From contig JAJFZO010000287.1 in assembly GCA_021397835.1 (NCBI GenBank), positions 1,428,501-1,492,500 on the forward strand: DNA of 64,000 nt, read 5' to 3'. Every line of letters starts with the position of its first letter. Positions within the stretch are counted from its first letter, which is position 1. Both the position numbers and the translations under genes were made by a program. Of this stretch, positions 11,970 through 24,828 are shown in pieces. The notes below the pieces were generated by a model. It did not search any database. It was not told the DNA's origin and worked only from the letters and a program-made list of their open reading frames with translations. The stretch is from Moringa oleifera. Its lineage: Eukaryota; Streptophyta; Magnoliopsida; Brassicales; Moringaceae.

Positions 11970-13434
11970 TTTGGAAGGACATGACAGACAGAGATTCTGC
12001 TTCCATGAATTGATTTTCAATTTGGGTTTTAATGGAAGAAATATGTTCTATTGTTGATGCTTGTGCACCTCGTGCGTTTCCTGTGCTTGTTTTTGTGTTC
12101 TGTTGTAGCCTTAATAAATGATGTTTGTTCTCATTGCTACAATTTACTTAATAGTCATGTTTTTTACCCAATTTGCTACCTTGTGTTGCTCTGATGTCAA
12201 ACTTACTTATTGATGCCAAGTTATGGTTCCAATGAAAATCCAATCCACCCCTTGATGGTTTTCTGTTCTATTGAAGCTGTTCTATAAAAGGAACCGAGGG
12301 TGTGGAAACAAAGAAAGGAAATGGAATCTTAGAGGCAAATTGGAGTTCTTTTCATAGTAGGGAGTCTTTGCAGGAAGATTACAATGTGAAGTAATAAAAA
12401 GCAGTTGTCTTCTTCCAGCCATATCACTTTATCAAGCTTATACCCTGAGATGAGCCAAATATTGTATGATCTAGTTGAAATCCTGTTATTGGCCATCAAA
12501 AGTTGAGAGATAAAGATCTTCAACTAATTTGAGTTTACGGTTATTTTTTAATAATAAGTAAAAAAATAATTTTAATTATTAATATTATTAAATTATCACG
12601 TATTATTGTTTTATAAAAATTCAACATAACTTAAATTAATAAAAAATTTAAAATTTAAAATTGAGGTGTTTTAGTATGTCTTTACTATAATACTATTGTA
12701 ATAAGAATATGTGAACTATAAAATTGTTAAAAACTTAATGTGCTTGCTTTAAAAATTGTGCAGCAAGCTATTATTTATAAGTACATGTAGCATCGGTCCT
12801 ATATATTTATTCAAGCTCTTTTAGATTCAACTCTTTGATAAATAATGGTTAGAACCAAATATTTTTTTCATTTCAAAATTCTTATGTAATCTTTTTATAG
12901 TATTTTCGTAGGAATGGTTAACATATTCATTCTATGGATGCGTTATTTTTTTTTCTCTGATATCTAAAAAATTAACATAAATTAAATCAATAAAAAATCA
13001 ATATTCTTTATGAATTTAAATTAATAAGTTAAAATTCCAATAATCATTAACATCCTCTTTGAATTTTTTTTTTCAAATTTCTTAGGTCAAAATTATATTT
13101 AAATTTTTTAATTAATTTAAACATATTTTTAAAAAATTGCCTATTTTATTACAATTATTTTGCAATAGTAAAAAATAAATCTACCGAGTTGATTCGTTTA
13201 AAACTCTTGCAAAACTAATGAATCAAGCATGCAAGTAGGATCATGTCCACATTTTTTTAAGCGAACGTACTTGATTTGTTACAAAATACAATTTGATAAA
13301 TTTTATATAAAGGCACCTTCAAATTACAAACATAAATTAATTTGATTTTTTCACATGAATATTAGTCAAAATTATTTTTCCTATTTAATTTAATTGTATA
13401 AAATCGTTGTTTTTAATTTTGACTTGAGATATTA
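11970..13434. other. Annexin D4 3' UTR and intergenic DNA
   Basis: The first ~200 bp are the annexin D4 3' UTR. The remainder is AT-rich, with no supported gene, running up to the tandem array that starts near 13435. Confidence 0.5.
12113..12118 (+). terminator. Polyadenylation signal of annexin D4
   Basis: AATAAA lies 144 bp after the annexin D4 stop and is followed by T- and TG-rich sequence, a typical plant near-upstream element. Confidence 0.55.
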
Positions 13435-16400
13435 AGAATAATATTATATGAATTTACTGAGCTGCTTTTAGAAAATTATCTAGAAATATTTAGAAGTGCT
13501 TAAAGATGCTTTTCAAGAAAAGGTTTGACAGGGTATCCATAGCATAATCAAGATATTTAGGATAGATAATTTTTTTCTTTAGATTTTTGAAGTTAAAAGT
13601 ATAATCGATAATTTGGATAACGATAATTCAAAAGAAGACAAAAGGTTAATATAATAATGTGATAAAAATCAATTTAAAAGAAGATATTTATTGACAAAAG
13701 TACCAACAATTCAAAAGAAGATATAGAGCTAGTGCAATAATACGGTAAGAACTAGGTAATGATGCTTTTTTAACCAAAACGACAATAATTCGAAATAAAA
13801 GACAATAAGCAACTTGAAAGATAGATTTTCTTATGAATAATATTTTGTGTGTTTTATTTTTATAATTATCATAGTATGAAGAAATAAAGGTAAAGTAGAA
13901 TGATATTAGCTATATTAACTTATTGAGTTATTAAGAAAAGCTCTCTAAAAATTGTCCAAGTATATTTTGAACTACTGGAAAATGCTTTGAAAGAAGAGGG
14001 CTTCATGGGAGTATCCATTACTTTGTCTTTATTTTTCTTTGTAAAAATTTCCCAGTTAGCACATCTGGATTTTTTTTTCCCTCAAATTTTATACATAAAA
14101 GTACAATAAGGCAACAAAAACATCAATAACTAAAAAAAAAAAAAAAGAATTAATGCGATAATATGATAAGAATTAACTCAAAAGAATATACTTATCAACA
14201 ATAATTCAAAAGAAGACAATATCAATACAAAAAAATATGATAAGAATCAGTTCAAAAGATAGATTCTTTTCATAATGTTTTGTATGTTATTCTTCTATCA
14301 ATAACAAAGTATGAAGAAAAAAAAAGTAAAACGATATTGGCAGAAGAGGTACCCATAATCTTTTTCTCTATTTTTTCTTATAAATATATTTAATTGAAAA
14401 TTCTTGGATAAATTTTTTTTCTTTTGAACTTTGAAGACAAAAGCACAATAAAGCAACAATGACATCAATAATTCATAAGAAGATTAAGAGCTAATACAAT
14501 AATGGTATAAGATCTAGGTTAATAGAAGATGATTATTAATAAAAGCATTAATAATTCAAAAGAAGATAAGGAGTCAGTACAATAATATGATAAGAATTGG
14601 CTCAAAAGAAAAATGCTTACTCACAAAAACAACAATAATTCAAAAGAGAAAATAGTAATCCAACTTAAAAAATAAATTCTCTTAATAATGTTTTGTATAT
14701 TTCGCTTTAATACATAACATGTATAGTAGTCTAGTAGAAGGGAGGTAAAGTAGAACAATGCAATATTGACTAGTTAAGTTATCAGTAAAAGAAGCTTTCA
14801 AAAAATTATGCAAATATATTTTAAAATTGTTGAGAGATTATTTTAAAGAAGAGGGCTTGATGGGGGTACCCATCACCTTCTTTCTATTTTTCCTTATAAA
14901 AATTTTTAGATATGAAATCTAAAATACAATTCTTTTCTCTTTTGAGCCTTGAAGAAAAAAAATATGATAAGGCAATAAAGACATCAACAATTGAAAATAA
15001 GATAAAGAGTTAGTATAATAATGTAATAAGAATCAGCTCAAAAGATTAATGCTTACTAACAAAGACGATACTAATTTGAAAAAAAAAGGTTATAGCCCTA
15101 CTCAAAATATTAATTTTCTCAACAATATTTTGTATGTCTTACTTGTATTAATAGCTCGGTGAAAGAAGGTAGAGTAGATACATATTATATTAACTTATTG
15201 AGCTATTGAGGAAAAAAAAACTGTACAAAGAGTTGTGCAAATATATTTTAGAATATTTAGGAGATTCTTTAGGAAAATAGGGCTTGATGGAGGTGCCCAT
15301 CACCTTTTTTATGTTTCTTTATAAAAATTATCTAATCAAAAAATCTTATGTATAATTATTTTCTTTTGAGTTTTGAAGAGAAAAGTATGTAAGACAATAA
15401 GAATATCAATAAATAAAAAAAGACAATGAGTCAATAAAATAATGTAATATAAACTAGCTCAAAAGAATATGCTTACTGAAAAACATGATAATATTCAAAA
15501 TTTTAAAAAAAAACATATCGATTTAATAATGTAACAAGAACCAGCTCAAATGAATAATGCTTACTAACAAAGACAAAAGTAATTTAAAAAGAAAAGTAAT
15601 AGCCCAACTCAAAAGATCAAGTTTCTCAATAATATTTTATTTATCTTACTTCTAGAAATAACACAGTTTGGAAGAAGGAATGTAGAGTAAATACTATATT
15701 GACTTATTGAGCTATTGGAAAAAGAAGTATTAAAAAGGTGCAAAGGGAGAATCGTTTGGAGAGGAGGGCTTCATAGAGTTGCTCATCACCTATTTTTTAT
15801 TTTTCCTTGTAAAAATTATATAGTCAAAAATTTTGAGATATAATTATTTTCTTTTGAGTTTTAAAGCAAAAAGTAGAATAAGACAATAAAGATATCAATA
15901 ATTCAAAAGAAGACAAAGAATCAATACAATAATATAATAAAAACTAACTAAAATGAATATTACTAACAAAAATGATAATATTCAAAACATGACAAATTAG
16001 TACAATAATGTGATAAGAACCCATTTAAAAGAGTAATGCTTATTAACAAAGAGAACACTAATTCAACAAAGAAGATAATAGCCCAACTCAAAACATCGAT
16101 TTCTCAATAATATTTTTTCATTTTTCTTATATGAATAATATAATCTAAAGGAAGGAATGTATAGTAGATCACCACTATATTAATATATTAAGCTATTAAG
16201 AAAGTGAAATTTCAAAAATTTGTGCAAACATATTTTGAAACTAATGGGAGATTATTTTCAAGAAGAAAGCTTAATGGGGTGTACTCATAACACTTTCTTT
16301 ATTTTTTCCTTATAAAAATTTTATAGTCAAAAATTTAGGGTATAAATATTTTTTTTTATGTTTTGGAAAAAGAAATATAAAAAAACAATAAGGATATAAA

Positions 16401-18265
16401 AAATTCAAAGAAACAAAGAGTTAATACAATAATATGATAAAAACCAACTCAAAAGAAGATGTTTATTAACAAAAACAACAATATTCGAAAGAAGACAAAG
16501 AGTTTATATGTAATAAGAACCAACTCAAAAAAAAAAGATGTTTACTAACAAAGTCGACGCTATTTGTGAAAAAAAGAAAATAATCTAACTTAAAAGATCA
16601 ATTTTTTTTAGTAATATATTGTAGGTTTCAATTTTTAAATAGTGTACTTTGAATGAAAGAAGATAGAGTAGATTATGATATACCGACTTATTATACTTGA
16701 TAAAAGCTCTCTAAAAATTGTCCAAATATATTTGAAATTGTTGAAAAATGCTTTTGAAGAAGGGTTTGATGGGAGTTTAATATATCTAGGATACAATAAG
16801 GCAACAAAGACATCAATAATTTTAAAAAAGATAAAGAGAAATATAAAAATATAATAAGAACCAGTTCAAAAGAAGATGCGTACTAACAAAGATAATATTA
16901 ACTCAAAAAAAAAAAACTCAATACAATAATGAGATAAGAACCAACTCAAAAGCAAAAAGCTTATTGACAAAGAGGACAATAATTAGAGAAGAAGACAATA
17001 GGCCAGCTCAAAAAATAGATTCTCTCAATAATGTTTTCCATGTTTTATTTCTATGAATAGCAAAGTATGAGAAAAGAAGCTTTCGAAAAGTTATCCAAAT
17101 ATATTTTGGAACTATTTGGAGATGCTTTCATGGGTGTACCCATAACCTTTCTTTATTTTCCCTTTAAAAATCTCTAGTTAAGAAAAAAATATTTACTATC
17201 AAAGGCAACAATAATTTGAAGAAAAAAAAACAATAAGCTAGCTTAAAAGATAGATTCTCTCAATAATATTTTGTATATTTTACTTCTATGAATAACATTA
17301 TCTTGAAGAAATGAGATAAGAAAGAATGATATTATATTAACTTATTGAGCTATTTGGAAAGAAAAGCTTTCAAAAAATTATACATACATATTTTTGAAGT
17401 ATTGGGAGACTCTTTTGGAGAAGAGAGCTTGACGGGTATATGTATCCATAACCTTTTCTCTATTTTTCATTGTAAAAATTTTTTAGTTAGGAAATTTCGA
17501 ACATAATTTTTTTCTTTTGAGTTTTAGACAAAAAAGTAAAATGATGCAATATCAATAATTTTAAAAAAAAAGATAAAAAGTTAATACGACAATGTAATAA
17601 GAACTGGTTGAGAAGAAGAATACGTACTAAAAACAACGATTCTAATTCAAAAAAAAGTGTAATAACCCAACTCAAAAGATTGATTTTTTGAATAATATTT
17701 TATATGTTTTACTTATGTAAATAACATAATCTGAAAAAAAGAAGGTAAAGTAGATGAATATTCTATTGACTTATTGAGCTATTGAGAAAATAAGCTTTCA
17801 AAAAATGTTACGATTATATTTTGAAACTCTAGCTCTAGAGATTTCTTGAAGAAGAAAGCTTAATACTCATCACTTTTTCTTTATTTTTTCTTGTAAAAAT
17901 TTTGTAGTCAAGAAACTTGAGATATAACTTTTCTTTTTTAATCTTGAAGAAAACAGTACAATAAAGCAATGGAAACATCAATAATTTTTTTTTAAAAAAA
18001 AAAGCAAATAAAAGTCAACAATGTAGCAAGAATCGACTTGAAAAAAGATGTTGACTAACAAAAGCGATAATATTCAAAAGAAAACAAAAAATCAATAACA
18101 TAATATATAAAAATCAACTTAAAAGAATAACATTTATTAACAAATAGGACAGTAACACAAGTTTATAACCCAGCTCAAAAAATTGTTTTTTTTTTTTTTT
18201 CAATAATAGTTTGTATGTTTTACCTTTATAAACAGGATTGTTGGAAGGAAAGAAGGTAGAGCAAA
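13435..18265. repeat. Degenerate long-unit tandem array, unit about 0.44 kb, about 11 copies
   Basis: A complex unit recurs head-to-tail. Landmarks in order are a TTATTGAGCTATT block; a run like AAATTGTGCAAATATATTTTG; GAAGAAGAGGGCTTGATGGG; a GGTACCCATCACC block; TTGAGTTTTGAAGAAAAAAG; CAATAATTCAAAAGAAGACA (often twice per unit); ATGTGATAAGAACCAGCTCA; ATGCTTACTAACAAAGA; and CTCAATAATATTTTGTATGT. Successive first landmarks lie near 13450, 13916, 14335, 14775, 15195, 15697, 16175, 16680, 17060, 17330 and 17768. Spacing is mostly 420-500 bp, with two shortened units (about 17060 and 17330). All copies have the same orientation. No reading frame persists between copies, so the array looks non-coding and satellite-like. 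It abuts the 3' end of the first annexin D8-like gene. Confidence 0.88.
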
Positions 18266-18445
18266 TCGATACTCAGAGAACTAAAACCCATGAAACAAAG
18301 ATACCATAATATATATTTATCATATTACATGAAGTTCAAGACCAAACCACAGAAAACTGGGACTTTGCACGCTGTAATGAAGTCCAAATGAAACCAACAG
18401 TACCATTTAATAACTTAAAACCCAACAGGAAAAACGAAGGATCAT

Positions 18446-20212
18446 CTAATCATCAGTGCCCAGAAGAGTGAGTAGGAAGGTCTTGTAATCCCCAGAAGTC
18501 TCCTTGGCCACGGCATGAGCAAGGGACTCACTGTTTTTCTTGTAATAAAGCTCCTTGATCTCCTTCAGGTCCTTTTCTGCCCTTGTAATGATCACACGAG
18601 TCAGTGCATCCTCATCAGTTCCCAACTTCTTGATGGCATTGCGCAACACCTAATGCATAGAAATGCAGAGTGAAAGTTCAGAAAAACTCGTTTTCGTTCA
18701 ACAAAATGCAAATGCCAACAGATATTACCTTCTCAAAGTACTTTTTGGCGCTAGTGATGCACCGAAAGGCAGTTTGCAGGAGCACTGCAAGCTCATCGTT
18801 AGAATGACCTGACAAGTCCTGGAGAACCAGAAACATGAACATAATTATATATACCCACTTACAGAGTCGGTTTCGTACAGAAGTTTCAGGCTCTGAGATT
18901 GTTTCATTTAGGAGTTACACATGCTTCAACAAAATTTTGTGCAAGTTTTGCTTACCTTAGTGACGGAAATGCCATGGCCATCTCTGTATCTGTTGAAAGT
19001 TGCCAGGAGCTGTGCTTTGCTCCTTGTACTCACGATTCTTACCACTTCATCATGATTGAATGCCTTCTTTTTGATAGAATCATAAAGAACATCAGCTTCT
19101 TTGTTTGCCAATCTGGCATCGATCTCATCACCAGCATACCTGAATGCACTCACCAATGCAACCAAGAGCTGCAAAGTAACCACAAATATTCATGATTGAT
19201 TAGACAAAGCAACTAGGTGCAAATGGCTTGGTTGGGGGGTTTTATTAGGGATTGATAAAAAGGTAAATTATTCGTCTGCTTAATACCCAGAACAGAGAGA
19301 AAAGCATCTCTTACCATCTTAATATCACATTAATCAAGACATGAACAGATAGGTTAATATATCAACAGGTTGGAAGGAAGAAAAGAAGAGAAAAGGTAAC
19401 TTGCCTTGCGAATATCACCAGAGGTGTGAGCAGCCACATCTTCCTCCAGGGAATGCTTGTAGCGCAGTTGGTAGGCCCTCCTCACAGCAAGGAGCTCTTC
19501 TGGTGATGAGACGCATGCAATTTCAACGAGCACATGAGGGGTATTATGCTTAATGGCCACATTAGCCAAAACAGCATCTCTATCTGACGGATCCAATATC
19601 CAACGATAAATTGCTCTCTACATAAATGAACGCTGTTAGCATACAAAAACTGACTCTTCATAATCAGACAGATTGCTACAAAAGCAAGGATGATAATAGA
19701 GATGGCACAATACTTATTATTACCTCAAACTCCCCTTTGAGCTCAGATTCAAGACGCTTGACAAGATCTTCCTGGAAAAGACCCTCATAAGTTAACCTGA
19801 TCTGCTTCCTCTGAGCTGCATTTCTATGACCAAGTATAGCAATTATAGCCTCCTCATCAGTCCCCCATCCTATCACAAATATTAATCAGATTGATGATCA
19901 GTTAAAGAAACTGTGACTAACAACTTCCATCCATAAACTAAGCAGATCTTCAATATTACAATAAACAGTACTACTAGGATTCATGATGTGACCAAAGACA
20001 CAATTGAAACAAAGCAATTTAATAGTTTAAAATAGTACCTCCAGTCACCTAGAAAAACATTCATATACATAACTAAGCTGGTAGATAAAGAATATATCTC
20101 TATATATGATCATTATACAGATAAATGAAATAAATAAACCTTTGCAAGCATTTCGAAGCACTTCTGCATCTTCAGCAGCAGAAATCTCATGAGGAGCAAT
20201 GAGGGTAGCCAT
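18446..20212 (-). CDS. Annexin D8-like, copy A (proximal-promoter form), six exons
   Basis: Exons in transcript order are 20212-20140, 19869-19724, 19617-19405, 19168-18956, 18818-18729 and 18649-18446. They total 939 nt and encode 312 aa. Four annexin repeats are present. Type II Ca2+ loops are intact in repeats I (GWGTDE, residues 25-30) and IV (KLGTDED, from residue 253). His39 in ILGHRN corresponds to the conserved His40 of Arabidopsis ANN1. Overall pattern ([63 protein letters not shown]) is closest to Arabidopsis ANN8 from memory, though members of the ANN1/2/6/7 group are also similar. The protein is expected to bind membrane phospholipids in a Ca2+-dependent way. Oddities: intron 3 has a GC donor, and a second first exon lies 1.77 kb upstream (21909-21981). 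It has a tandem paralog at 25.1-26.6 kb. Confidence 0.92.
19169..19404 (-). other. GC-AG intron 3 of annexin D8-like copy A
   Basis: The exon 3 boundary reads CGCAAG|GCAAGTTACC on the minus strand and the acceptor is TTTGCAG|CTCTTGG. The annexin frame (DIRK to LLVALVS) continues only if the intron starts with GC. The remaining donor bases match the consensus AAG|GCAAGT closely, as is usual for functional GC donors. Confidence 0.88.
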
Positions 20213-21908
20213 TGTAAACCGATACTACTTCTGATATCTTTGCCTCTAGATATTGTCAATGTGAAGGAGGCTTTGTCTATGACTCTTATATATACTACTA
20301 GAGGATCAAGGACTATACTTGTAATGAGTTAAAATAAAACAAAATAATTAACACCCTCTCATGCGTGGCGATATTTACTGAGATTTTATAAACATAAATA
20401 ATTAGTGGGTTAGGTATTAGCATCCTGTTTTGAAAGGCAGGAAAGGCTATATGGAAGTCTACTTTTAGCCCTTTATGGTATATACGCGTGACATACTGTA
20501 CACAGGCTAGCTGCTAAAAACATGTGCTTATCTATGGTAAGGTAATGACCCACTGCAATGCCCACCTCACCCACCACAATCTGTCCTTATCTTCATACTC
20601 AGCCAAAAATGCTAAATACACCTAAATCCATTCTGACAAATCATATTTCATTTTGTGGCAAAATCACTATCAAATTGGCCTTAACCACAACATTATCATT
20701 CTATTCTATTTCTTTTTATCAAGCTTATCACTATAGGTCATGAATACAACATCAATAATACTGTCTAAGCTATGTTTTTTCAAGAATCTCACTTCATTTC
20801 AGATATGCACGACTTAAACATTAAAGAGAGAAATATTTTTCTATCACAAAATTTTGTTTTTTTCTACTTAAAAAATCCTAGAGAAAGAAATTAATGCCTA
20901 GCCAGCAAACACTATTTTGTTATATTCTAAGCTCTGCTTTTCAAAATGATTAGGTAAACTAATGAATTTTAATCCATTTTAGGTGTTTGAGCCAAGTTTT
21001 CAATCACTCTCATGCTCCCCTTTTCAGCAACTTAAATTGAAAACTTTCAACTTTCATCTGCAAAATGTCCAAATAGATAAAAGTAGGTGGCTTACTCTTC
21101 AAGGCATTTCTGATTTTAGTCACTGAAAGTGAAAACTCAGGTGCCAGCAAAGCTTCAGGTACTATAGCAATGGTGACATCTTCATCTCGTTGGGACCAAC
21201 TCAAGATTAATAAACAAAAATCTTTGAAGACTAATTATGGTTTTACAGATCTTCAGACAACTAATTATTGTAATTATTTGTAAACCATATATGCGGACAA
21301 AGCATGTAATAGAAGCATTCTTGTCATCACCAGAAGAAAACAAAATGGAATAAAAATACTCCATTGATTTTTGAGTTTTTTAATAAATAATTATAGTAAT
21401 TTTTAACAATTTATAATATCAATATAAAAATTTAAATAAAATAAATAAAATAATTTAAATTATAACTTTTATTAAATTATTATATGTTAAATTCCTCGAA
21501 TTGGGGCTCAGCACATAGGACCTTTGTCTACAAAAGAAAATTCAAAATTAAATTAAAAAGAGAAACGTTTCAATTTCAGGCCGGCCAAGTATTGAAAATG
21601 GTCCAAACGGATTAGCTTGCATTAGATTAGTCTAAAAAAAGTTAGATCAAAGCTCCCGTTATAATTCCAGACGGGTTCATTGACCCGACCCGTTCCTGTC
21701 TCAGGCCCGACCAAGCGCCGTGATATCAGATGACAGTCTCTTACAAACACTTTCAACTCTTACGAGTTTTGTCAAAGAAAAAGGAACTTAAAGCTGATTC
21801 TTCAAGCTCACCATGAAATCCAAAACTGTAAGTGTAAATGAAGATACTGAAATCAAATCGAAAAAGAAGAACTTGTGTGTCGTTCCTGTGCGTAGTAAAG
21901 AGTAATAC
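20213..21908 (-). other. Spacer between proximal and distal first exons, copy A
   Basis: About 1.7 kb. It holds the proximal promoter (20213 to about 20500) and would be part of intron 1 in transcripts from the distal promoter. At about 21083-21180 the minus strand encodes a weak annexin-first-exon-like peptide (VPEALLAPE, then IRNALK) with a possible donor. This may be the relic of a third first exon, but the frame from an ATG is broken. The rest shows nothing coding. Confidence 0.45.
20287..20294 (-). promoter_or_regulatory. TATA box, proximal promoter of annexin D8-like copy A
   Basis: A TATATATA run on the minus strand lies about 75-82 bp upstream of the proximal ATG at 20212. Confidence 0.5.
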
Positions 21909-21981
21909 CTTTAACAGCCTTTTGAAGAGCTTCAGCGTCTTCAGCGGGAGAGAACTGATCAGGAACGACGAGGCTCGCCAT
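21909..21981 (-). CDS. Distal alternative first exon of annexin D8-like copy A
   Basis: The ATG at 21981 opens a 73-nt exon encoding MASLVVPDQFSPAEDAEALQ plus KAVK and one base, ending at an AAAG|GTATTA donor. Length, phase (1 nt over) and register are identical to the proximal first exon at 20212-20140, so it would splice in frame to exon 2 at 19869. Because the proximal exon has no acceptor in front of it, the two should be mutually exclusive. The VPxxFSPxEDAE pattern matches the Arabidopsis ANN8 N-terminus better than the proximal exon does. An alternative reading is the only surviving exon of a deleted annexin gene. Conservation of the same arrangement in copy B argues for function. Confidence 0.8.
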
Positions 21982-22062
21982 TGTTTAGAGCTATCCGGAT
22001 TTTATTTCTCAGAAAACTGATTACAGAATCGGTGTGAAGCAAAGAGAGCAATCTCCAATGCC

Positions 22063-22070
22063 TATTTATA
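22063..22070 (-). promoter_or_regulatory. TATA box, distal promoter of annexin D8-like copy A
   Basis: TATAAATA on the minus strand lies about 82-89 bp upstream of the distal ATG (21981). It is embedded in a block (CTGCTATAAATAGGCA and GAGATTGCTCTCTTTGCTTC) that is nearly identical in copy B at 28231-28238. The conserved core promoter and spacing support an active transcription start. Confidence 0.7.
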
Positions 22071-22509
22071 GCAGTTTCCAAAACCCAGCATCGAAGTAAT
22101 CGCCAACTCACGCCTATCACGTTTCAGCCTGACAATTATACATATACGTTACATGCGTTGTCAGAATCTAAACAAAACTAATTGAAATTTGAAAAGCAGA
22201 AGGAAAAAGCAAAAACCAGCCCATTGTTTGTCCATTTCACGCGTAGGCCATTGTCGTTTTGTGTTGCATGCTCTCCGTGCATGTACCAGGCTATTTCGTG
22301 CTCCCTGGCAGTTCTGTATTTCCTATCTTCATCTACTTTTTCTTTTCGATTTTAAAATTTTCTGAAATGAAATCATTTTACATTGACAAACATACTCTCA
22401 TAATTACCAAAATTCAAAATATTTGCACTAATTAATGTTGAAATGTATTTTGATTATCAACTTTTGAGATCACATGGAATTTATTAGGCAATTTTTTTGC
22501 TAAAGTTTT

Positions 22510-22995
22510 CATAAAATTTTAATATTTATTATATATTATCAATTAAATTTTCATATTTAAAAATATTAAATTTAACATTTATTATTAATTTAATTTAAAT
22601 TTAAAAATTAAAAATATTTAAATTTATGCAATAAATTTTAATTTAAAAATTTTTACATTGATGTAAAGAGATATTCAAATAATCTTTAAAACAAGTTTTA
22701 AAATTTTTTAAATACTAAAATATATATTTTTAAATCTACACTATCAAAATTTTAAAAAAATTACAAAAAAAATAGATTGTATAGTGAAAATTATTTAAAT
22801 TTGATGGATCGACCCAAAATGAGATGATGAATTCATTTGAATCATTTTTGAAATATTTCAATGATGAAAATATTCTTAGTTTTTTATAATTATTTGAGTT
22901 AATATTTAATTAAATTCATAGATTAATATTTGATTTATCACTTTTTAAATATAAATATTTGATTGATAACATAAAATAAATATTAAATTTTATAT
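22510..22995. mobile_element. AT-rich MITE-like element
   Basis: It begins ATAAAATTTTAATATTTATT and ends with the approximate inverse AAATAAATATTAAATTTTAT, with a CAATTAAA/TTGAT-type extension inside each end. The roughly 486-bp interior has no coding capacity and resembles 29104-29560 in the same orientation. Confidence 0.55.
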
Positions 22996-24379
22996 GATTT
23001 TTATCTTTTAGCTAATTAAAATACCAAAATCAGATTAGACATGCATGCATAGAATTCTTGCAAATTGTATTTGCCTGTTTGTTATTCTTAAAAAAGGCAT
23101 AAAAGTTGTATAAATGATGACAGCATCTCAACATTTTATAAAAAGGGTGATATTAACCTAATTGGTTTCCTACACAATAAAATAATTAATTTTGAAATTA
23201 ATTAAAAAATAAGTATAAAAAAACTATGAATTTTGTGCGTGTTCTCAATTCAAATTTGTGTTTCAAATTTCTCAACTGTATATTTAAATTTTAATTTAAT
23301 TTAATTTAAATTTTAACTCAAATAGCTTCATAAAATTCATAATTTTTTTGTTGTTGAAGTATTTTTAAAATAATTTAAATAAATTTTATACTATATTTTA
23401 AGTTTATCTTTTAAATTTGAATAATTTTTTATTCATGAATTATTTTTTATAATTTTTTAAGTTTTTAAAAATGTAAAATTCAAAAATAATATTTTTAATA
23501 TTCAAAATTTTTTGAAATTGTCGTAATAGTAACTTGATTTTTTACGCTAATTTAAAATGTATTGTATGAAATCTTTAATTTAAATATTTTTAATTTTTTA
23601 AAAATCTAAATTGATTCAAATTTAAAATTTAAATAGATAACTAAAATAATCAAAACAACAAAATTCAAATTAAAAAATATAAAAAATCCAAATTTTTTAT
23701 TATTTTTTTGTTAATAAAATTATGAAAACAATGGACTCAACTTTTCCATGAACAAAGTTGATTTATTTGACCCATGATGGTCATATTCCTCAATATTCCC
23801 TTTAATTTCAAAGATAGGAGTCTTATTTAGTTTGCGCTTCAATTTTTTGAAATGTGTGCTTTAATAAAAATCATATCCTTGATTTATTTTTTATGTGCGC
23901 CAAATTAAGAATTTTTTTCTAATAAATTATAAATTCCATTATATATTTTTTAATAAAAATAAAATTTATAAACATTTCATTCAAATCATATTCAAGACCC
24001 TTTTGATTATAATAACTTATAAAATATTCAAGGAATGAAATGAGTACAAGTGTTTGATACAAATTTTAAATTCTAATTTTAATTTAAATAATTTTAAATT
24101 TTAAATATTTTCAAATATAATTACCTTAATATATCAAATAATTAAATATTCAAATCACCGGCATGCAATTTTCTAGCAGAAATAATAATTAAGCATCATG
24201 ATGATATATGGAGAAAGTTTTTGAAAATGATTAAGCAAAGCAAGAGAGTGGATGAGAAGGTCAAAAGGATTGGCTCCTCCTGCTTGCAAGAGTGATGATG
24301 ATGGTTTATCATTTTGATTGAAAGCTGGAGAGCATTGCATGACCATCATAAAGATAAAAAATTTAAGGTACAAATTTTT

Positions 24380-24828
24380 TAAAATTTTGATATTTATTTT
24401 ATTTTATTAATTAAATTTTTATCTTTAAAAAATAATAAATTAAATTTTAATTTATCAATTTAGTTAAAAATCGAATTTTTTAAAAAAATTTAAAATTTAA
24501 AATTTTTTTATAGATATAACGAAATATTCAAAGTATTGGAACAAAAATTTTGAAATTATCTATTGAAAGTATATGTATACACTATTAAAAATTTTAAAAA
24601 TTTATAAAAAAAGCAAATTTTGTAACATGACGTGCGAGATGAATCTAAAATAAAGTGAAAATTTTATTTGAGTAATTTTTAAAATATTTTAATAATAATT
24701 ACTTTTAATTTTTATAATTATTTAAATTAAAATTTAATTTAAATCAAATTAATATATCAAAATTCAATTTATTATTTTTTTAATATAAAAATTTGATTCA
24801 TAAAATAAAATAAACATAAAAATTTTAC
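24380..24828. mobile_element. AT-rich MITE-like element
   Basis: It begins AAAATTTTGATATTTATTTT and ends with a stretch like AAAATAAACATAAAAATTTT, the inverse of its start. It belongs to the same family as the neighbouring copies and is about 450 bp long. Confidence 0.5.

Larger units (their letters stand above)
18320..22260. repeat. Segmental duplication, copy A (annexin D8-like gene plus both promoters)
   Basis: Colinear with 24980-28560: 3' flank, six exons, introns, proximal first exon, about 1.7 kb of upstream DNA, distal first exon and its promoter. Fainter upstream similarity continues to about 24.2 kb, interrupted by AT-rich insertions at 22.5-24.1 kb. Confidence 0.85.
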
